Below, in pieces: positions 39,156 through 49,149 of a stretch of DNA of 64,000 nucleotides. The translations under genes were made by a program, and so were the position numbers. The stretch is from the NCBI RefSeq assembly GCF_018918265.1, contig NZ_JAHLQC010000001.1, positions 186,001-250,000 of the forward strand, in the 5' to 3' direction. The DNA is from Falcatimonas sp. MSJ-15 (GTDB lineage: Bacteria; Bacillota; Clostridia; Lachnospirales; Lachnospiraceae). The notes beneath the pieces are model-generated. The model worked only from the letters and a program-made list of their open reading frames with translations, did no database searches and had not been told where the DNA came from. The first letter of the stretch is position 1, and each line of letters starts with the position of its first letter.

Positions 39156-40049
39156 ATGGATATAGATAATGAATTAAAAAAAGCGGAAGTACTAATTGAG
39201 GCACTTCCATATATACAAAAATTCAATAGAAAGATAATTGTTGTAAAGTATGGCGGAAGTGCGATGGCTGATGAGAATCTTAAACTTAATGTAATTAAGG
39301 ATGTTGTTCTTTTAAAACTTGTAGGATTTAAACCAATAATCGTACATGGTGGTGGAAAAGAGATTAGCAAATGGGTATCAAAAGTCGGAATGGAGACAAA
39401 GTTCGTTAATGGACTTAGAGTTACAGATTCAGCTACAATGGAAGTAGCAGAGATGGTACTTAATAAAGTTAACAAAGAACTTGTTAAGAATGTAGAGTCT
39501 CTTGGCGTAAAAGCTTGTGGAATCAGTGGTAAAGATGGTAATATGCTAAAAGTTACAAAGAAACTTTCTAATGGAGAAGATATAGGATTCGTTGGTAATA
39601 TAAGTGAAGTTGATACATCAATTATAGAGACACTTCTTGAAAAGGATTTTCTTCCGGTAATATGTCCTATTGGAGTTGATGATGAGTATAATACTTATAA
39701 TATTAATGCAGATGATGCAGCATGTGCGATTGCACAGGCAGTAAAAGCTGAAAAACTTGCTTTTCTTACAGATGTTGAAGGTGTATACAAAGATCCAAAA
39801 GATAAATCAACTCTTATCTCAGAGCTTACTCTTGATGAAGCGAGAGAACTTATAACAGGTGGCAATATTGGAGGAGGAATGCTTCCAAAACTTAATAATT
39901 GCATCGAAGCAATAGAAAATGGTGTTAAGAGAGTTCATATACTTGATGGTAGAATTCTTCACTGTCTATTACTTGAGATATTTACTAATAAAGGTATTGG
40001 TACTGCTATTCTTGATAATGAAGGAGAGAGATTCTACGATGGAAACTAA
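39156..40049 (+). CDS. argB: Acetylglutamate kinase
   Basis: 297 residues. Phosphorylates N-acetylglutamate; usually the arginine-inhibited step. Motifs: VVKYGGSAM (near 28-36), [10 protein letters not shown] (near 65), and [11 protein letters not shown] and GGMLPKL in the C-terminal half. The N-terminal helix that carries arginine sensitivity in hexameric enzymes seems present ([20 protein letters not shown]), suggesting feedback control. AAGAGG lies before ATG 39156. Overlaps argD by 11 bp. Confidence 0.97.
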   Translation: MDIDNELKKAEVLIEALPYIQKFNRKIIVVKYGGSAMADENLKLNVIKDVVLLKLVGFKPIIVHGGGKEISKWVSKVGMETKFVNGLRVTDSATMEVAEMVLNKVNKELVKNVESLGVKACGISGKDGNMLKVTKKLSNGEDIGFVGNISEVDTSIIETLLEKDFLPVICPIGVDDEYNTYNINADDAACAIAQAVKAEKLAFLTDVEGVYKDPKDKSTLISELTLDEARELITGGNIGGGMLPKLNNCIEAIENGVKRVHILDGRILHCLLLEIFTNKGIGTAILDNEGERFYDGN

Positions 40050-41241
40050 GACTAAAAAGATAATAGAGACAGCAGAAGAGACACTTCTGCATACATATAA
40101 CAGATATCAGATAGTTCTCGATAAAGGAGATAGAGTATATCTATATGATACTGAAGGCAAAGAATATCTTGATTTTGCTGCAGGAATAGCAGTTTTTGCT
40201 TTAGGATATAATAATAAAAAATTTAATGAAGCATTAAATGATCAGATATCAAAGCTTGTACATACTTCAAATTTATTTTATAATGAACCTGCGGTAAATG
40301 CAGGTGCCAAGTTAGTTAAAGCTACCGGACTTAAAAGAGTATTCTTTACAAACAGTGGAACAGAAGCGATTGAAGGCGCTATAAAGCTTGCACGTAAGTA
40401 TGCATATAACAAAGATGGAAGAACAGATCATGAGATAATAGCTATGAATCATTCATTCCATGGAAGAAGTATAGGTGCATTGTCTGTAACTGGTAATTCT
40501 AAGTATCAGGAACCATTCAAACCACTTATAGGTGGAATTAAATTCGCTGATTATAATGATATTGAGAGTGTTAAAGCGAATATAACAGATAAGACATGTG
40601 CTATAATAATGGAGACTCTTCAGGGAGAAGGCGGAATATATCCGGCTGAGGAATCTTTTATCAAAGAGATACGAAAGATCTGTGATGAGAAAGATATAGT
40701 CCTTATTCTTGATGAGATTCAGTGTGGAATGGGAAGAACAGGTTATATGTTTACTTATGAGAGATATGGTATCAAGCCTGATATTGTTACAGTAGCAAAA
40801 GCACTTGGCAATGGAATTCCGGTTGGTGCATTTGTCGCAGGAGATAAAGTATATAATGCCATGGTTCCCGGAGATCATGGAACAACATACGGCGGTAATC
40901 CTTTGGCAACAAGAGCAGCAGATACGGTATTTGACATATTCAGTGAAGATAAGATTGTAGAACATGTTAAGGAAGTAGCACCATATCTTGAAAAAACACT
41001 GGATGAAATCGCAAGTAAATATGATTGTATAAAAGAGAGACGAGGAATGGGTCTCATGCAGGGATTGGAACTTACAATTCCAGTGAATGATGTTATACTA
41101 AAAGCACAGAAAAATGGACTTATAGTTATATCTGCATCTGGTAATGTACTCAGATTTGTTCCACCACTTGTAATAACAAAGGAAGATATTGATTTGATGG
41201 CTGAAAAGCTTTGCAAATCTTTCGATGAACTTACCGCCTGA
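40039..41241 (+). CDS. argD: Acetylornithine aminotransferase
   Basis: 400 residues, class-III aminotransferase. PLP lysine K254 in [11 protein letters not shown]. Also [32 protein letters not shown] and [14 protein letters not shown]. Converts N-acetylglutamate semialdehyde to N-acetylornithine. Start 40039 inside the end of argB follows AAGGAGAG at 40021-40028, so translation is coupled. The carbamoyltransferase gene argF is not in the window. Confidence 0.97.
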   Translation: METKTKKIIETAEETLLHTYNRYQIVLDKGDRVYLYDTEGKEYLDFAAGIAVFALGYNNKKFNEALNDQISKLVHTSNLFYNEPAVNAGAKLVKATGLKRVFFTNSGTEAIEGAIKLARKYAYNKDGRTDHEIIAMNHSFHGRSIGALSVTGNSKYQEPFKPLIGGIKFADYNDIESVKANITDKTCAIIMETLQGEGGIYPAEESFIKEIRKICDEKDIVLILDEIQCGMGRTGYMFTYERYGIKPDIVTVAKALGNGIPVGAFVAGDKVYNAMVPGDHGTTYGGNPLATRAADTVFDIFSEDKIVEHVKEVAPYLEKTLDEIASKYDCIKERRGMGLMQGLELTIPVNDVILKAQKNGLIVISASGNVLRFVPPLVITKEDIDLMAEKLCKSFDELTA

Positions 41242-41258
41242 ATAAGGAAAGGAATTTT

Positions 41259-42482
41259 ATGAAAGATTTAAAATGTAAAAGATTATTAGCGATCTTTTTA
41301 GGACTTACACTTACTACTGTTACAGCATGTAGCAGTAGTAAGGATGAAGTAAATGAGAATTCATCTGATAATGCAGATGCAAGCAACAGTAAGGTTACTG
41401 TATATTATGAAGATAAAGCACTCTCACCATATTTTGAATATATTAATCAGAAGAGTGGCAGTGCAGTCTATGATTATATTCAGGCAGACAGTGATGATTA
41501 TATTGCTGATATTGCCTACAATTCAACAGTTTCAGACAATCCATGTGATGTTTTTATATTAAACTGTGCAGATATGGAGAAAGCATATTATGCGGCTATA
41601 TTAGAGGAAGTAGGAACTACTATTGTGAATACAGATAATTATGCAAAATCTGCAATACAGTCTGTAACATATAAAAATAAAATATATGGATATCCATTAA
41701 TATTTTCAACATCAGTTATGGTATATAATAAAGCATATACAACACTTGAACCACAATATTTTACACAGATAGAAGACTTTGCCAATAATTATGAAGTGAC
41801 AGAGAATAATGCACAGGTACAGTCAATTTTGTCATGGGATACAGATGATTCCTTTATTAATTATGCATTTGTGGCAGGCAGTATTAATCCTTTTGGAGTA
41901 AATGGAGATAGTGAGAACGTTAGCATTAATAATGAAGAAGTTAAGGAAGCACTGGCATATTATCAGAGCCTTAATAGTCTATTCTATATGGAACTTGATG
42001 ATGACACATATGATAGATGTCTTGAACAGTTTAGAAATGGTGCATTGTGTTATACTATTTTAAGAACACAGGATCTTAAAGCTGTAGAAGATAGTGGAAT
42101 CGATTATGGAATAGTTCCGGTTCCCGATATATCAGATACTATACAGACAAAATCATTGTCTAATAATTATTGTGTTGTTATTAATCCATACTCTAAGAAT
42201 AAAACAGCAGCAAAAGCGGCGGCAGAACATATAGCATACTATTATGCTGATAAACTCTACGAAGTTACAGGTGATTATTCGTGCGTTAAGAAGAATTCAT
42301 CTGAGTATGAACAGGTATATAGAGCATACGAGAAGTCAGTGCCTGTAGCTAAGATAATGAATATTGGTGATTATTATACAGATTGGCATATAGCATTATA
42401 TAATATATGGAGTGGCGGCAATATCGAAGAGAATCTTACTATGATTGAAGACGATATGAAAGCACAATTTGAGAAAAAATAG
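41259..42482 (+). CDS. Orphan ABC-type solute-binding lipoprotein
   Basis: 407 residues. The lipobox TAC puts the lipid on Cys24. The mature protein has the layout of extracellular solute-binding proteins of the sugar/oligosaccharide or polyamine type: YPLIFSTSVMVYNKAY, then MELDDDTYDRCLEQFRNGALCYTILRTQDL and YGIVPVPDI. It starts 17 bp after argD, with AAAGGAA before the ATG, so it looks like the last gene of the arg operon, but no permease or ATPase genes accompany it. It may serve a distant transporter; the substrate is not predictable. Confidence 0.85.
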   Translation: MKDLKCKRLLAIFLGLTLTTVTACSSSKDEVNENSSDNADASNSKVTVYYEDKALSPYFEYINQKSGSAVYDYIQADSDDYIADIAYNSTVSDNPCDVFILNCADMEKAYYAAILEEVGTTIVNTDNYAKSAIQSVTYKNKIYGYPLIFSTSVMVYNKAYTTLEPQYFTQIEDFANNYEVTENNAQVQSILSWDTDDSFINYAFVAGSINPFGVNGDSENVSINNEEVKEALAYYQSLNSLFYMELDDDTYDRCLEQFRNGALCYTILRTQDLKAVEDSGIDYGIVPVPDISDTIQTKSLSNNYCVVINPYSKNKTAAKAAAEHIAYYYADKLYEVTGDYSCVKKNSSEYEQVYRAYEKSVPVAKIMNIGDYYTDWHIALYNIWSGGNIEENLTMIEDDMKAQFEKK

Positions 42483-42652
42483 CATTATATATAATTATAA
42501 GCTGCAACTTGTACATATATTGCTTGTATATAGTTCTGGTTAATATTACGTTAATATTATCTATTATTAATCAATATTAAAGATATTAAAGATTGCAAGG
42601 TCAATTGTAAAAGTATGTTTTGCTAAAAGGGATAGTATTAATAAAAAATATG

Positions 42653-42661
42653 TGCTATAAT
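42653..42661 (+). promoter_or_regulatory. Extended -10 promoter of the comEA operon
   Basis: TGC-TATAAT at 42653-42661, 45 bp before comEA, with no good -35. A short dyad near 42679-42700 (CTCCGG..) precedes the start. Confidence 0.55.
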
Positions 42662-42706
42662 GAGTAGACACTTAGGGATCTCCGGTTATAAAAGATTGGA
42701 GAGTAT

Positions 42707-43417
42707 ATGTTAAAGAAAAAGAATTTTATTTATTTCATGGCAGCCACAGCAGTAATTATATGTGCAGGAATGTTCGCAGTTACTGGTAAGGATACAAAAG
42801 CTGAACTTGTGGATGTAACAGAGAACAACATAGTTAACAATGCAGATTATGAGACTGAACATAATTCTGAAAGTTATATGAGTAGTGATAATGCTAATAG
42901 CAGTGAGAAGACTGAGCCTGGTATTGGCATAGATGAATCTGTTAATGGACAGAGTACAGAAGCTTCTATTATATATGTGTATGTATGCGGCAAAGTTAAT
43001 ATGCCTGGTGTATATGAACTTCCGGAAGGAACACGTATCTATAAAGCGATTGAAGCAGCAGGTGGTGCTACAGAAGAAGCAGCACTTGAGAATCTTAACC
43101 TTGCTGCTGTTGCAACTGACAACAGCAGAATATATATTCCTGGTATTAATGAAGAATATGATAATAATATGCAGACAGGCACAGCAGCAGATGAGAATGT
43201 ATATAATAATACTTCTACTGGTAGTCTTGTTAATATTAATACTGCCTCTAAGAGTGAACTTATGACACTTCCTGGAATAGGACAGGCTAAAGCAGAGGCA
43301 ATAATAGCATATAGAGAGACGAATGGAGAATTTGGCAGCATCGAGGATGTTATGAAAGTGAGTGGTATTAAGAATGCCGCATATGAAAAAATAAAAGATT
43401 GTATTAGTGTAAATTAA
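42707..43417 (+). CDS. comEA: ComEA competence DNA-binding protein
   Basis: 236 residues. N-terminal membrane anchor (about 8-26), Ser/Asn-rich spacer, SLBB domain (about 89-140, YVYVCGKVNMPGVYELPEGTR) and a C-terminal helix-hairpin-helix pair (about 173-236, LVNINTASKSELMTLPGIGQAKAEAII). Binds double-stranded DNA outside the membrane and passes it to ComEC. comEC follows three genes later. Whether the host is naturally competent is not known from this window. Confidence 0.95.
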   Translation: MLKKKNFIYFMAATAVIICAGMFAVTGKDTKAELVDVTENNIVNNADYETEHNSESYMSSDNANSSEKTEPGIGIDESVNGQSTEASIIYVYVCGKVNMPGVYELPEGTRIYKAIEAAGGATEEAALENLNLAAVATDNSRIYIPGINEEYDNNMQTGTAADENVYNNTSTGSLVNINTASKSELMTLPGIGQAKAEAIIAYRETNGEFGSIEDVMKVSGIKNAAYEKIKDCISVN

Positions 43418-43437
43418 AAAGACTGAGGTGACAGATT

Positions 43438-44130
43438 ATGGGGAACAGAGTTCTTGTTGTAGATGATGAAAAACTCATCGTAAAAGGAATTAAGTTTAAT
43501 CTTGAGCAGGATAACATGATTGTTGATTGTGCATATGATGGAGAAGAAGCACTTGAATATGCAAAAAAGACAGAATATGATGTTGTACTGCTTGATATCA
43601 TGCTTCCAAAGCTCAATGGATACGAAGTGTGTCAGCAGATAAGAGAGTTTTCCAATATGCCAATCATTATGCTAACAGCCAAAAGTGATGATATGGATAA
43701 GATACTTGGACTTGAGTATGGTGCAGATGATTATATCACAAAGCCATTTAACATTCTTGAAGTAAAAGCGAGAATAAAGGCAATTATGAGAAGAAGTTCT
43801 AAGAAAAAAGCTGATGATGAGAAAAAAGCCACAACAATAGTTGTTGATACTCTTAAGCTTGATCTTGAAGGAAGAAGAGCATTTATAGAAGGGCGTGAAG
43901 TCAATCTTACAGCCAAAGAATTTGATGTACTTGAGCTTTTGATAATGAATCCAAACAAAGTATATAGTAGAGAAAATCTGCTTAATATTGTATGGGGACC
44001 TGAATATCCTGGCGATGTAAGGACAGTGGATGTTCATATAAGACGTTTGAGAGAAAAAGTTGAAAGCAACCCAAGTGAACCAAAATATGTTCATACTAAA
44101 TGGGGGGTTGGTTACTATTTCCAGAATTAA
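43438..44130 (+). CDS. OmpR-family response regulator
   Basis: 230 residues: receiver domain with phospho-acceptor D53 (VVLLDIMLP), DD at 9-10 and K in TKPF; then a winged-helix DNA-binding domain ending DVHIRRLREKVESNPSEPKYVHTKWGVGYYF. It resembles WalR/PhoP-type regulators. Starts 20 bp after comEA with a GAGGTGA site. Overlaps its kinase gene. Its place between comEA and comEC is unusual. Confidence 0.94.
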   Translation: MGNRVLVVDDEKLIVKGIKFNLEQDNMIVDCAYDGEEALEYAKKTEYDVVLLDIMLPKLNGYEVCQQIREFSNMPIIMLTAKSDDMDKILGLEYGADDYITKPFNILEVKARIKAIMRRSSKKKADDEKKATTIVVDTLKLDLEGRRAFIEGREVNLTAKEFDVLELLIMNPNKVYSRENLLNIVWGPEYPGDVRTVDVHIRRLREKVESNPSEPKYVHTKWGVGYYFQN

Positions 44131-45562
44131 TTTTAAATCAAGAGTTTTAAAGAGTATGCGCTGGATACTATGTGCTGCATTTATGTGTATTGGTGTTATA
44201 CCTGCAATTGCAATTGGTATCGGAGCATATAAGACATCTGTTAATTCATATATAAAGCAAAGAGAAGTTGAACTTACAACGTATGCAAGTGTACTTTCAA
44301 AGGAATTAAGTAATAGTGCATATTTTGATAATATATCATCACAGACGATTAATTCAGAGATAAAACTTGCTTCAGATATGTATAATGGAAGAATTATCGT
44401 AGTTAATAAAGAATATAAGATTGTAAAAGATACTTATTATGCCAGTGAGAATAAATATATTGTTACTGAAGAGATAATAAAGAGTCTTACAGGAAAAAGA
44501 AGCAGTATATATGATTCTGCAAATAATTTTTTTGAGATTATAGAACCGATTGAAGTATATGCAAAAGACAGTACAAAAGAGACAAGCTATAATGGGGCAG
44601 TACTTATGAGCTTTAAGATAACTGATATTGTTGATTATGAGAAAGAACAGGCAAGGAAGATACAGCTTTTAATAGTTCTTGAATGTGTTCTTTTGTTTCC
44701 GCTTGCACTTATATTATCTCAGAAGATGGTTTGTCCACTTAGAAAAGTTGCAGATTCAATCGAGCAGATATCTGATGGATATACAGAAGAGACGGTTGAA
44801 GAATCCGGATATGCAGAGACTATACTTATTGCAGAAGCGTTCAATAAGATGGTATCTAAGACCAAACAGCTTGATCTTTCAAGGCAGGAATTTGTATCTA
44901 ATGTATCACATGAGCTTAAGACACCTATTACATCGATAAAAGTTCTTGCAGATTCACTTACAATGCAGGAAAATGTACCAGTTGAACTATACAAAGAGTT
45001 CCTTACTGATATAGCAGAAGAGATTGACAGAGAGAATAAGATTATAAATGATCTTTTATCACTTGTTAAGATGGACAGAACAGCGGCAGAACTTAATATA
45101 TCACAGGTTAATATTAATGAACTGCTTGAACTTATTCTTAAGCGATTAAGACCGATTGCAGCCAAGAGAAATATAGAGCTTGTGTTTGAAAGCTTCAGAC
45201 CGGTTATAGCTGAGATTGATGAAGTAAAACTTACTCTTGCATTCTCTAATCTTGTTGAGAATGCTATAAAATATAATATAGAAAGTGGATGGGTAAGAGT
45301 ATCGCTTAATGCAGATCATAAGTTTTTTTATGTTAAAGTGTCTGATTCAGGAATAGGAATACCAGATGATGTTCAGGATAGAGTATTTGAGAGATTCTAT
45401 CGTGTAGATAAAGCGAGATCAAGAGAGACAGGTGGAACAGGACTTGGCCTTTCGATTACCAAGAATGCGATACTTATGCATAAAGGTGTTATTAAATTGT
45501 ACAGTAAGGAAAATGAAGGTACAACATTTACAGTTCGTATTCCATTAACGTATATATCATAA
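44108..45562 (+). CDS. Sensor histidine kinase
   Basis: About 484 residues: membrane segment near 16-40, extracytoplasmic sensor (about 45-185), second membrane segment (about 188-210), HAMP-like linker, HisKA with H268 (VSNVSHELKTPI) and HATPase (N-box NLVENAIKYN, G boxes SDSGIGI and GGTGLGLSI). No start ATG is near; TTG 44108 lies directly after GGGGGG within the end of the regulator gene, and ATG 44156 is the alternative. Autophosphorylates and signals to the regulator encoded just upstream; the signal is unknown. Confidence 0.92.
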   Translation: MVTISRINFKSRVLKSMRWILCAAFMCIGVIPAIAIGIGAYKTSVNSYIKQREVELTTYASVLSKELSNSAYFDNISSQTINSEIKLASDMYNGRIIVVNKEYKIVKDTYYASENKYIVTEEIIKSLTGKRSSIYDSANNFFEIIEPIEVYAKDSTKETSYNGAVLMSFKITDIVDYEKEQARKIQLLIVLECVLLFPLALILSQKMVCPLRKVADSIEQISDGYTEETVEESGYAETILIAEAFNKMVSKTKQLDLSRQEFVSNVSHELKTPITSIKVLADSLTMQENVPVELYKEFLTDIAEEIDRENKIINDLLSLVKMDRTAAELNISQVNINELLELILKRLRPIAAKRNIELVFESFRPVIAEIDEVKLTLAFSNLVENAIKYNIESGWVRVSLNADHKFFYVKVSDSGIGIPDDVQDRVFERFYRVDKARSRETGGTGLGLSITKNAILMHKGVIKLYSKENEGTTFTVRIPLTYIS

Positions 45563-45580
45563 GCAGAGGAAGTGTATATA

Positions 45581-46543
45581 ATGAAAAAAAATCTTAAAAC
45601 TATTTTATTATGCATGTTTGCACTTATGCTTATGGCATCAGGATGTAAGAAAAAAGATGCAAATAATAATGAAGAAAGTAACAAATATAATATTTATTAT
45701 ATCAATCGAACAGGAACGTCACTTAAGACGAAAAAGTATACAGCTAAGTCAACGGATACAAGTGCACTTGCCGATGAGATTATTGAACAGATGAATACAG
45801 AACCTTCATCAGCAGATCTTAGTTCAGCAAAACCTGAAAATGTAGTGATTGATAAGATTGAGATAAGTAATAATACTATTGATTTTTATTATAGTAATGA
45901 ATATTCTCAGATGAAGCAGAGTGAAGAGATACTCTATAGAGCAGCTGTTGTTAAGACAATAACACAGATACCTGATATTAACTATGTAAGATTCTATGTT
46001 GGTGATCAGCCACTTCTTGACAAGGCAGGTAAGAATATAGGAGTTATGATGGCATCAGACTATATCGAGAATATTGATGATGCTATAAGTTCAGTATCAA
46101 CAACTAAGTTACGCCTGTATTTTGCCAATGATGCCGGCGATAAGTTAAAACCGCTTGATGTTGATGTCTACTATAGCAGTAATCTGTCACTTGAGAGAGT
46201 TGTAGTTGAACAGCTTATAAAAGGTAGTGGAGTTGAAGGATACAATAGAACGCTTCCGGAGTCTATGAGACTTTTGAGCATATCAGTAAAAGATGGTGTA
46301 TGTTATGTTAATCTTGATGGTACATTTCTTACACAGTTAGTTAATGTATCTGATAACATACCAATATATTCAATAGTTAATTCACTGACAGAGTTAAAAG
46401 ATATTAATTCTGTTGAGATATCGGTAAATGGAAGTAATAAGAGTCTTTTTAGAGATATTATACCATTGTCGAATACATTTAATAAGAATGAGGACATAAT
46501 TGAATATCCTCAGGAAGAGACACAGGAGGGAACAAGCAATTAA
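45581..46543 (+). CDS. GerMN-domain lipoprotein
   Basis: 320 residues. Lipobox ASGC, Cys22. A GerMN domain lies at about 170-300 (LERVVVEQLIKGS, YVNLDGTFL, IYSIVNSLTEL); the 35-165 part looks like a diverged second copy. Such domains occur in GerM and in lipoproteins next to WalRK-like systems (compare LpqB next to MtrAB in actinobacteria). The start is ATG 45581 after AGAGGAAG; a GTG at 45572 is in frame. I infer an accessory or signal-tuning partner for the kinase just upstream. The 3' end overlaps comEC. Confidence 0.88.
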   Translation: MKKNLKTILLCMFALMLMASGCKKKDANNNEESNKYNIYYINRTGTSLKTKKYTAKSTDTSALADEIIEQMNTEPSSADLSSAKPENVVIDKIEISNNTIDFYYSNEYSQMKQSEEILYRAAVVKTITQIPDINYVRFYVGDQPLLDKAGKNIGVMMASDYIENIDDAISSVSTTKLRLYFANDAGDKLKPLDVDVYYSSNLSLERVVVEQLIKGSGVEGYNRTLPESMRLLSISVKDGVCYVNLDGTFLTQLVNVSDNIPIYSIVNSLTELKDINSVEISVNGSNKSLFRDIIPLSNTFNKNEDIIEYPQEETQEGTSN

Positions 46544-49001
46544 ACGGCCATTAGTATTATATATGGTGTTTGGGATACTTGGAGAGGTTATCGCACTATA
46601 TGGCAATATATGGTTGTTAATTATAGTTCTTGGATTAATTGCAATAGGAATAAGATATAGAAGATTGTATGATATGAGATACTATCTTATTGTGCTATTT
46701 ATAATGTCAGGTTATATAGTGATGATGCTATATAACCTGAATATAAGAGAAGATAAGATGATGCAGTATTATATAGAGAATGAAGTGAGTGTTGATGTAA
46801 GTGGAACTGTATCATCAATAACAGTAAAAGATGACAAAGCACAAATTATACTTAAAGATGTAACTGTAAAATCTGAAAATGATATGGATAGACAAGATGA
46901 TAATCTGTCAGGTGATCATTCTAAAGCAGAAACAGATAAAAAAGTACAGAATAACGGATGTAATATTAAGAAAGCTATGGTATATATAAAGGGCGATATA
47001 TCATCTATCAGATATGGCAATAAGATCTTAGTAAGAGGTACAGTATCAAGATTTAAGGAAGATACTAACCTGGGTGGATTTAATCTTATGCGATATTACA
47101 GAAGCCAGAATATTATATATCCGGTATATGCAGATGAATATAATATAATTGACAAGTCTTATTATTATATTAGTAATATAGCATACAAAACAGCTGCATT
47201 ACTCAAAAAATCTATATACAGAGCATGTGATGTAAAAGATGCTTCTGTATTCTCAGCCATGATTCTTGGTGATAAGAAAAATCTTGATGAAGAAATATAT
47301 GAACTTTATAAGAAAAATGGAATTGCACATATACTTGCAATATCAGGGCTTCACATATCGCTTGTAGGAATGTCTTTTTATAGATTATTAAGACATATAG
47401 GACTTAATTATGCGATATCAGCGACAGTTGGAAGTAGTTTTATAATATTCTATGGGCTTATGACGGGGATGGGAATATCGTCACAGAGAGCAATTATTAT
47501 GTTTGTGATATGCGTTATAGCTGACGTGATAGGAAGAACATACGATATACTATCAGCAATGTCATTATCAGCACTTATAATGCTTGCATATTCACCATAT
47601 CTTATAGAAAATGCAGGTTTTTGGCTGTCATATCTTGCGATTGTGGGCATAACAGTTGTTAATCCTGTGTTGCTTGATGAATATAAAAAAACTATTGCTA
47701 AGAGAGATAAAGAGAGTTATAAAAACATAGAAAAAGATAAGGCAATACAGAATTCATTTATAAAGTCAATGATAGAATCAATGATAAAATCAATGATATG
47801 CAGTATATCAATTACACTTATAACAATGCCGGTTATTATGTATATGAGTTATGAGATACCATTGTATTCTATCTTTCTTAATCTTTTAATAATACCACTT
47901 GCACCAGTGATTATATTCTCAGGAGCAGCAGTAGCAATAAGTGGACTTTTGTCGGTTAAGGTTGCTACATTTTGCAGTGGAATCGGAATATTTGTTCTTA
48001 AAGTATATGAGATTAGCTGTAAATTGTTATCTATGATACCATATAGTACTATAATAACCGGAAAGCCTATGATGATTAATATTATGATATACTATGCTAT
48101 ATTTATAGTTGCATTGATCCTCATAAAGACAAGCCATAAAGAGTATGGAGCAGTTGGTATGATTATAGCAATTATATGTCTTACATTCAGTTATCATTCA
48201 TCACTTGAAGTTACAATGCTTGATGTCGGGCAGGGCGATGGAATTGTTATAAGAGATTACAGAGGAAGTATATATATGATAGATGGAGGTTCAACCACAG
48301 AGAAACAGTTAGCCAAATATACATTAGTACCTTTTTACAAAGCGTATGGAATAAGTAATATAGATTATGTTATAATTACTCATATGGATGCAGATCATTA
48401 TTCGGGAATAAAGGAGATACTTGAAGAAGATAGCTTTAAGATTAATAATCTTATTATGGGCGATGTTGCTAATAAGAGTGATGCATATAATGAACTTGTT
48501 GAACTTGCAACTAAAAGGGGCGTAAAAGTATCTTATATATCAGATGGAATGATGATTAAGAATGGTAAATTCTCACTTGAATGTCTATCGCCGGAGAGTG
48601 GAATATATAAGGATAATACCAATGAAGTATCAGTTGCATTAGAACTTAATTACAATGATGTTAAGATGTTGTTTACAGGTGATATAGTTGATAGTGGAGA
48701 AGAATATATGAAAAGGCGAATTATGCAAAAATATGCTAATGAAGCAGCAGAATATGATATACTTAAAGTAGCACATCATGGTTCGAAATATTCAACAACA
48801 GAAGAATTTCTTGAAGGCATAGATATTGATAATGCACTTATATCATGTGGTGAGGGCAACAGATATGGTCATCCACATGATGAGACATTAGAGAGACTTA
48901 TTAGTGCAGGTGCTAATATATATAATACCAAAGATGGTGGTGCTATTATGGTAAAACTCGGAATGACAGGTGAGATAAAGATTAAAGAGTATGTCAGATA
49001 A
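46500..49001 (+). CDS. comEC: ComEC DNA-uptake channel protein
   Basis: Up to 833 residues: N-terminal membrane pair with DUF4131-like soluble domain, the Competence membrane domain (GIAHILAISGLHISLVG near 275) and a C-terminal metallo-beta-lactamase domain with HMDADH at 628-633 and VAHHGSKYST. It forms the membrane channel for single-stranded DNA. The start is unclear. TTG 46500 has AGGA 5 nt upstream. The family-like N-terminus KRPLVLYMVFG begins after an ATT at 46539 that has AGGAGGG with 8-nt spacing. ATG 46563 has no site. Translation overlaps the GerMN gene. comEB is missing from the order. Confidence 0.93.
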   Translation: MNILRKRHRREQAIKRPLVLYMVFGILGEVIALYGNIWLLIIVLGLIAIGIRYRRLYDMRYYLIVLFIMSGYIVMMLYNLNIREDKMMQYYIENEVSVDVSGTVSSITVKDDKAQIILKDVTVKSENDMDRQDDNLSGDHSKAETDKKVQNNGCNIKKAMVYIKGDISSIRYGNKILVRGTVSRFKEDTNLGGFNLMRYYRSQNIIYPVYADEYNIIDKSYYYISNIAYKTAALLKKSIYRACDVKDASVFSAMILGDKKNLDEEIYELYKKNGIAHILAISGLHISLVGMSFYRLLRHIGLNYAISATVGSSFIIFYGLMTGMGISSQRAIIMFVICVIADVIGRTYDILSAMSLSALIMLAYSPYLIENAGFWLSYLAIVGITVVNPVLLDEYKKTIAKRDKESYKNIEKDKAIQNSFIKSMIESMIKSMICSISITLITMPVIMYMSYEIPLYSIFLNLLIIPLAPVIIFSGAAVAISGLLSVKVATFCSGIGIFVLKVYEISCKLLSMIPYSTIITGKPMMINIMIYYAIFIVALILIKTSHKEYGAVGMIIAIICLTFSYHSSLEVTMLDVGQGDGIVIRDYRGSIYMIDGGSTTEKQLAKYTLVPFYKAYGISNIDYVIITHMDADHYSGIKEILEEDSFKINNLIMGDVANKSDAYNELVELATKRGVKVSYISDGMMIKNGKFSLECLSPESGIYKDNTNEVSVALELNYNDVKMLFTGDIVDSGEEYMKRRIMQKYANEAAEYDILKVAHHGSKYSTTEEFLEGIDIDNALISCGEGNRYGHPHDETLERLISAGANIYNTKDGGAIMVKLGMTGEIKIKEYVR

Positions 49002-49149
49002 AAATCAGTGGATATGTCAGTTGATGTATAGTATTGATATTTTGGATAAAAACAAAAAACTTGTGTGTAGTTTATTTTTTTGTATTAATTATACAACTGC
49101 TTAATTGACATTGCATTAATATTACGATAGAGAGAGTGGAGAGAAAAAG

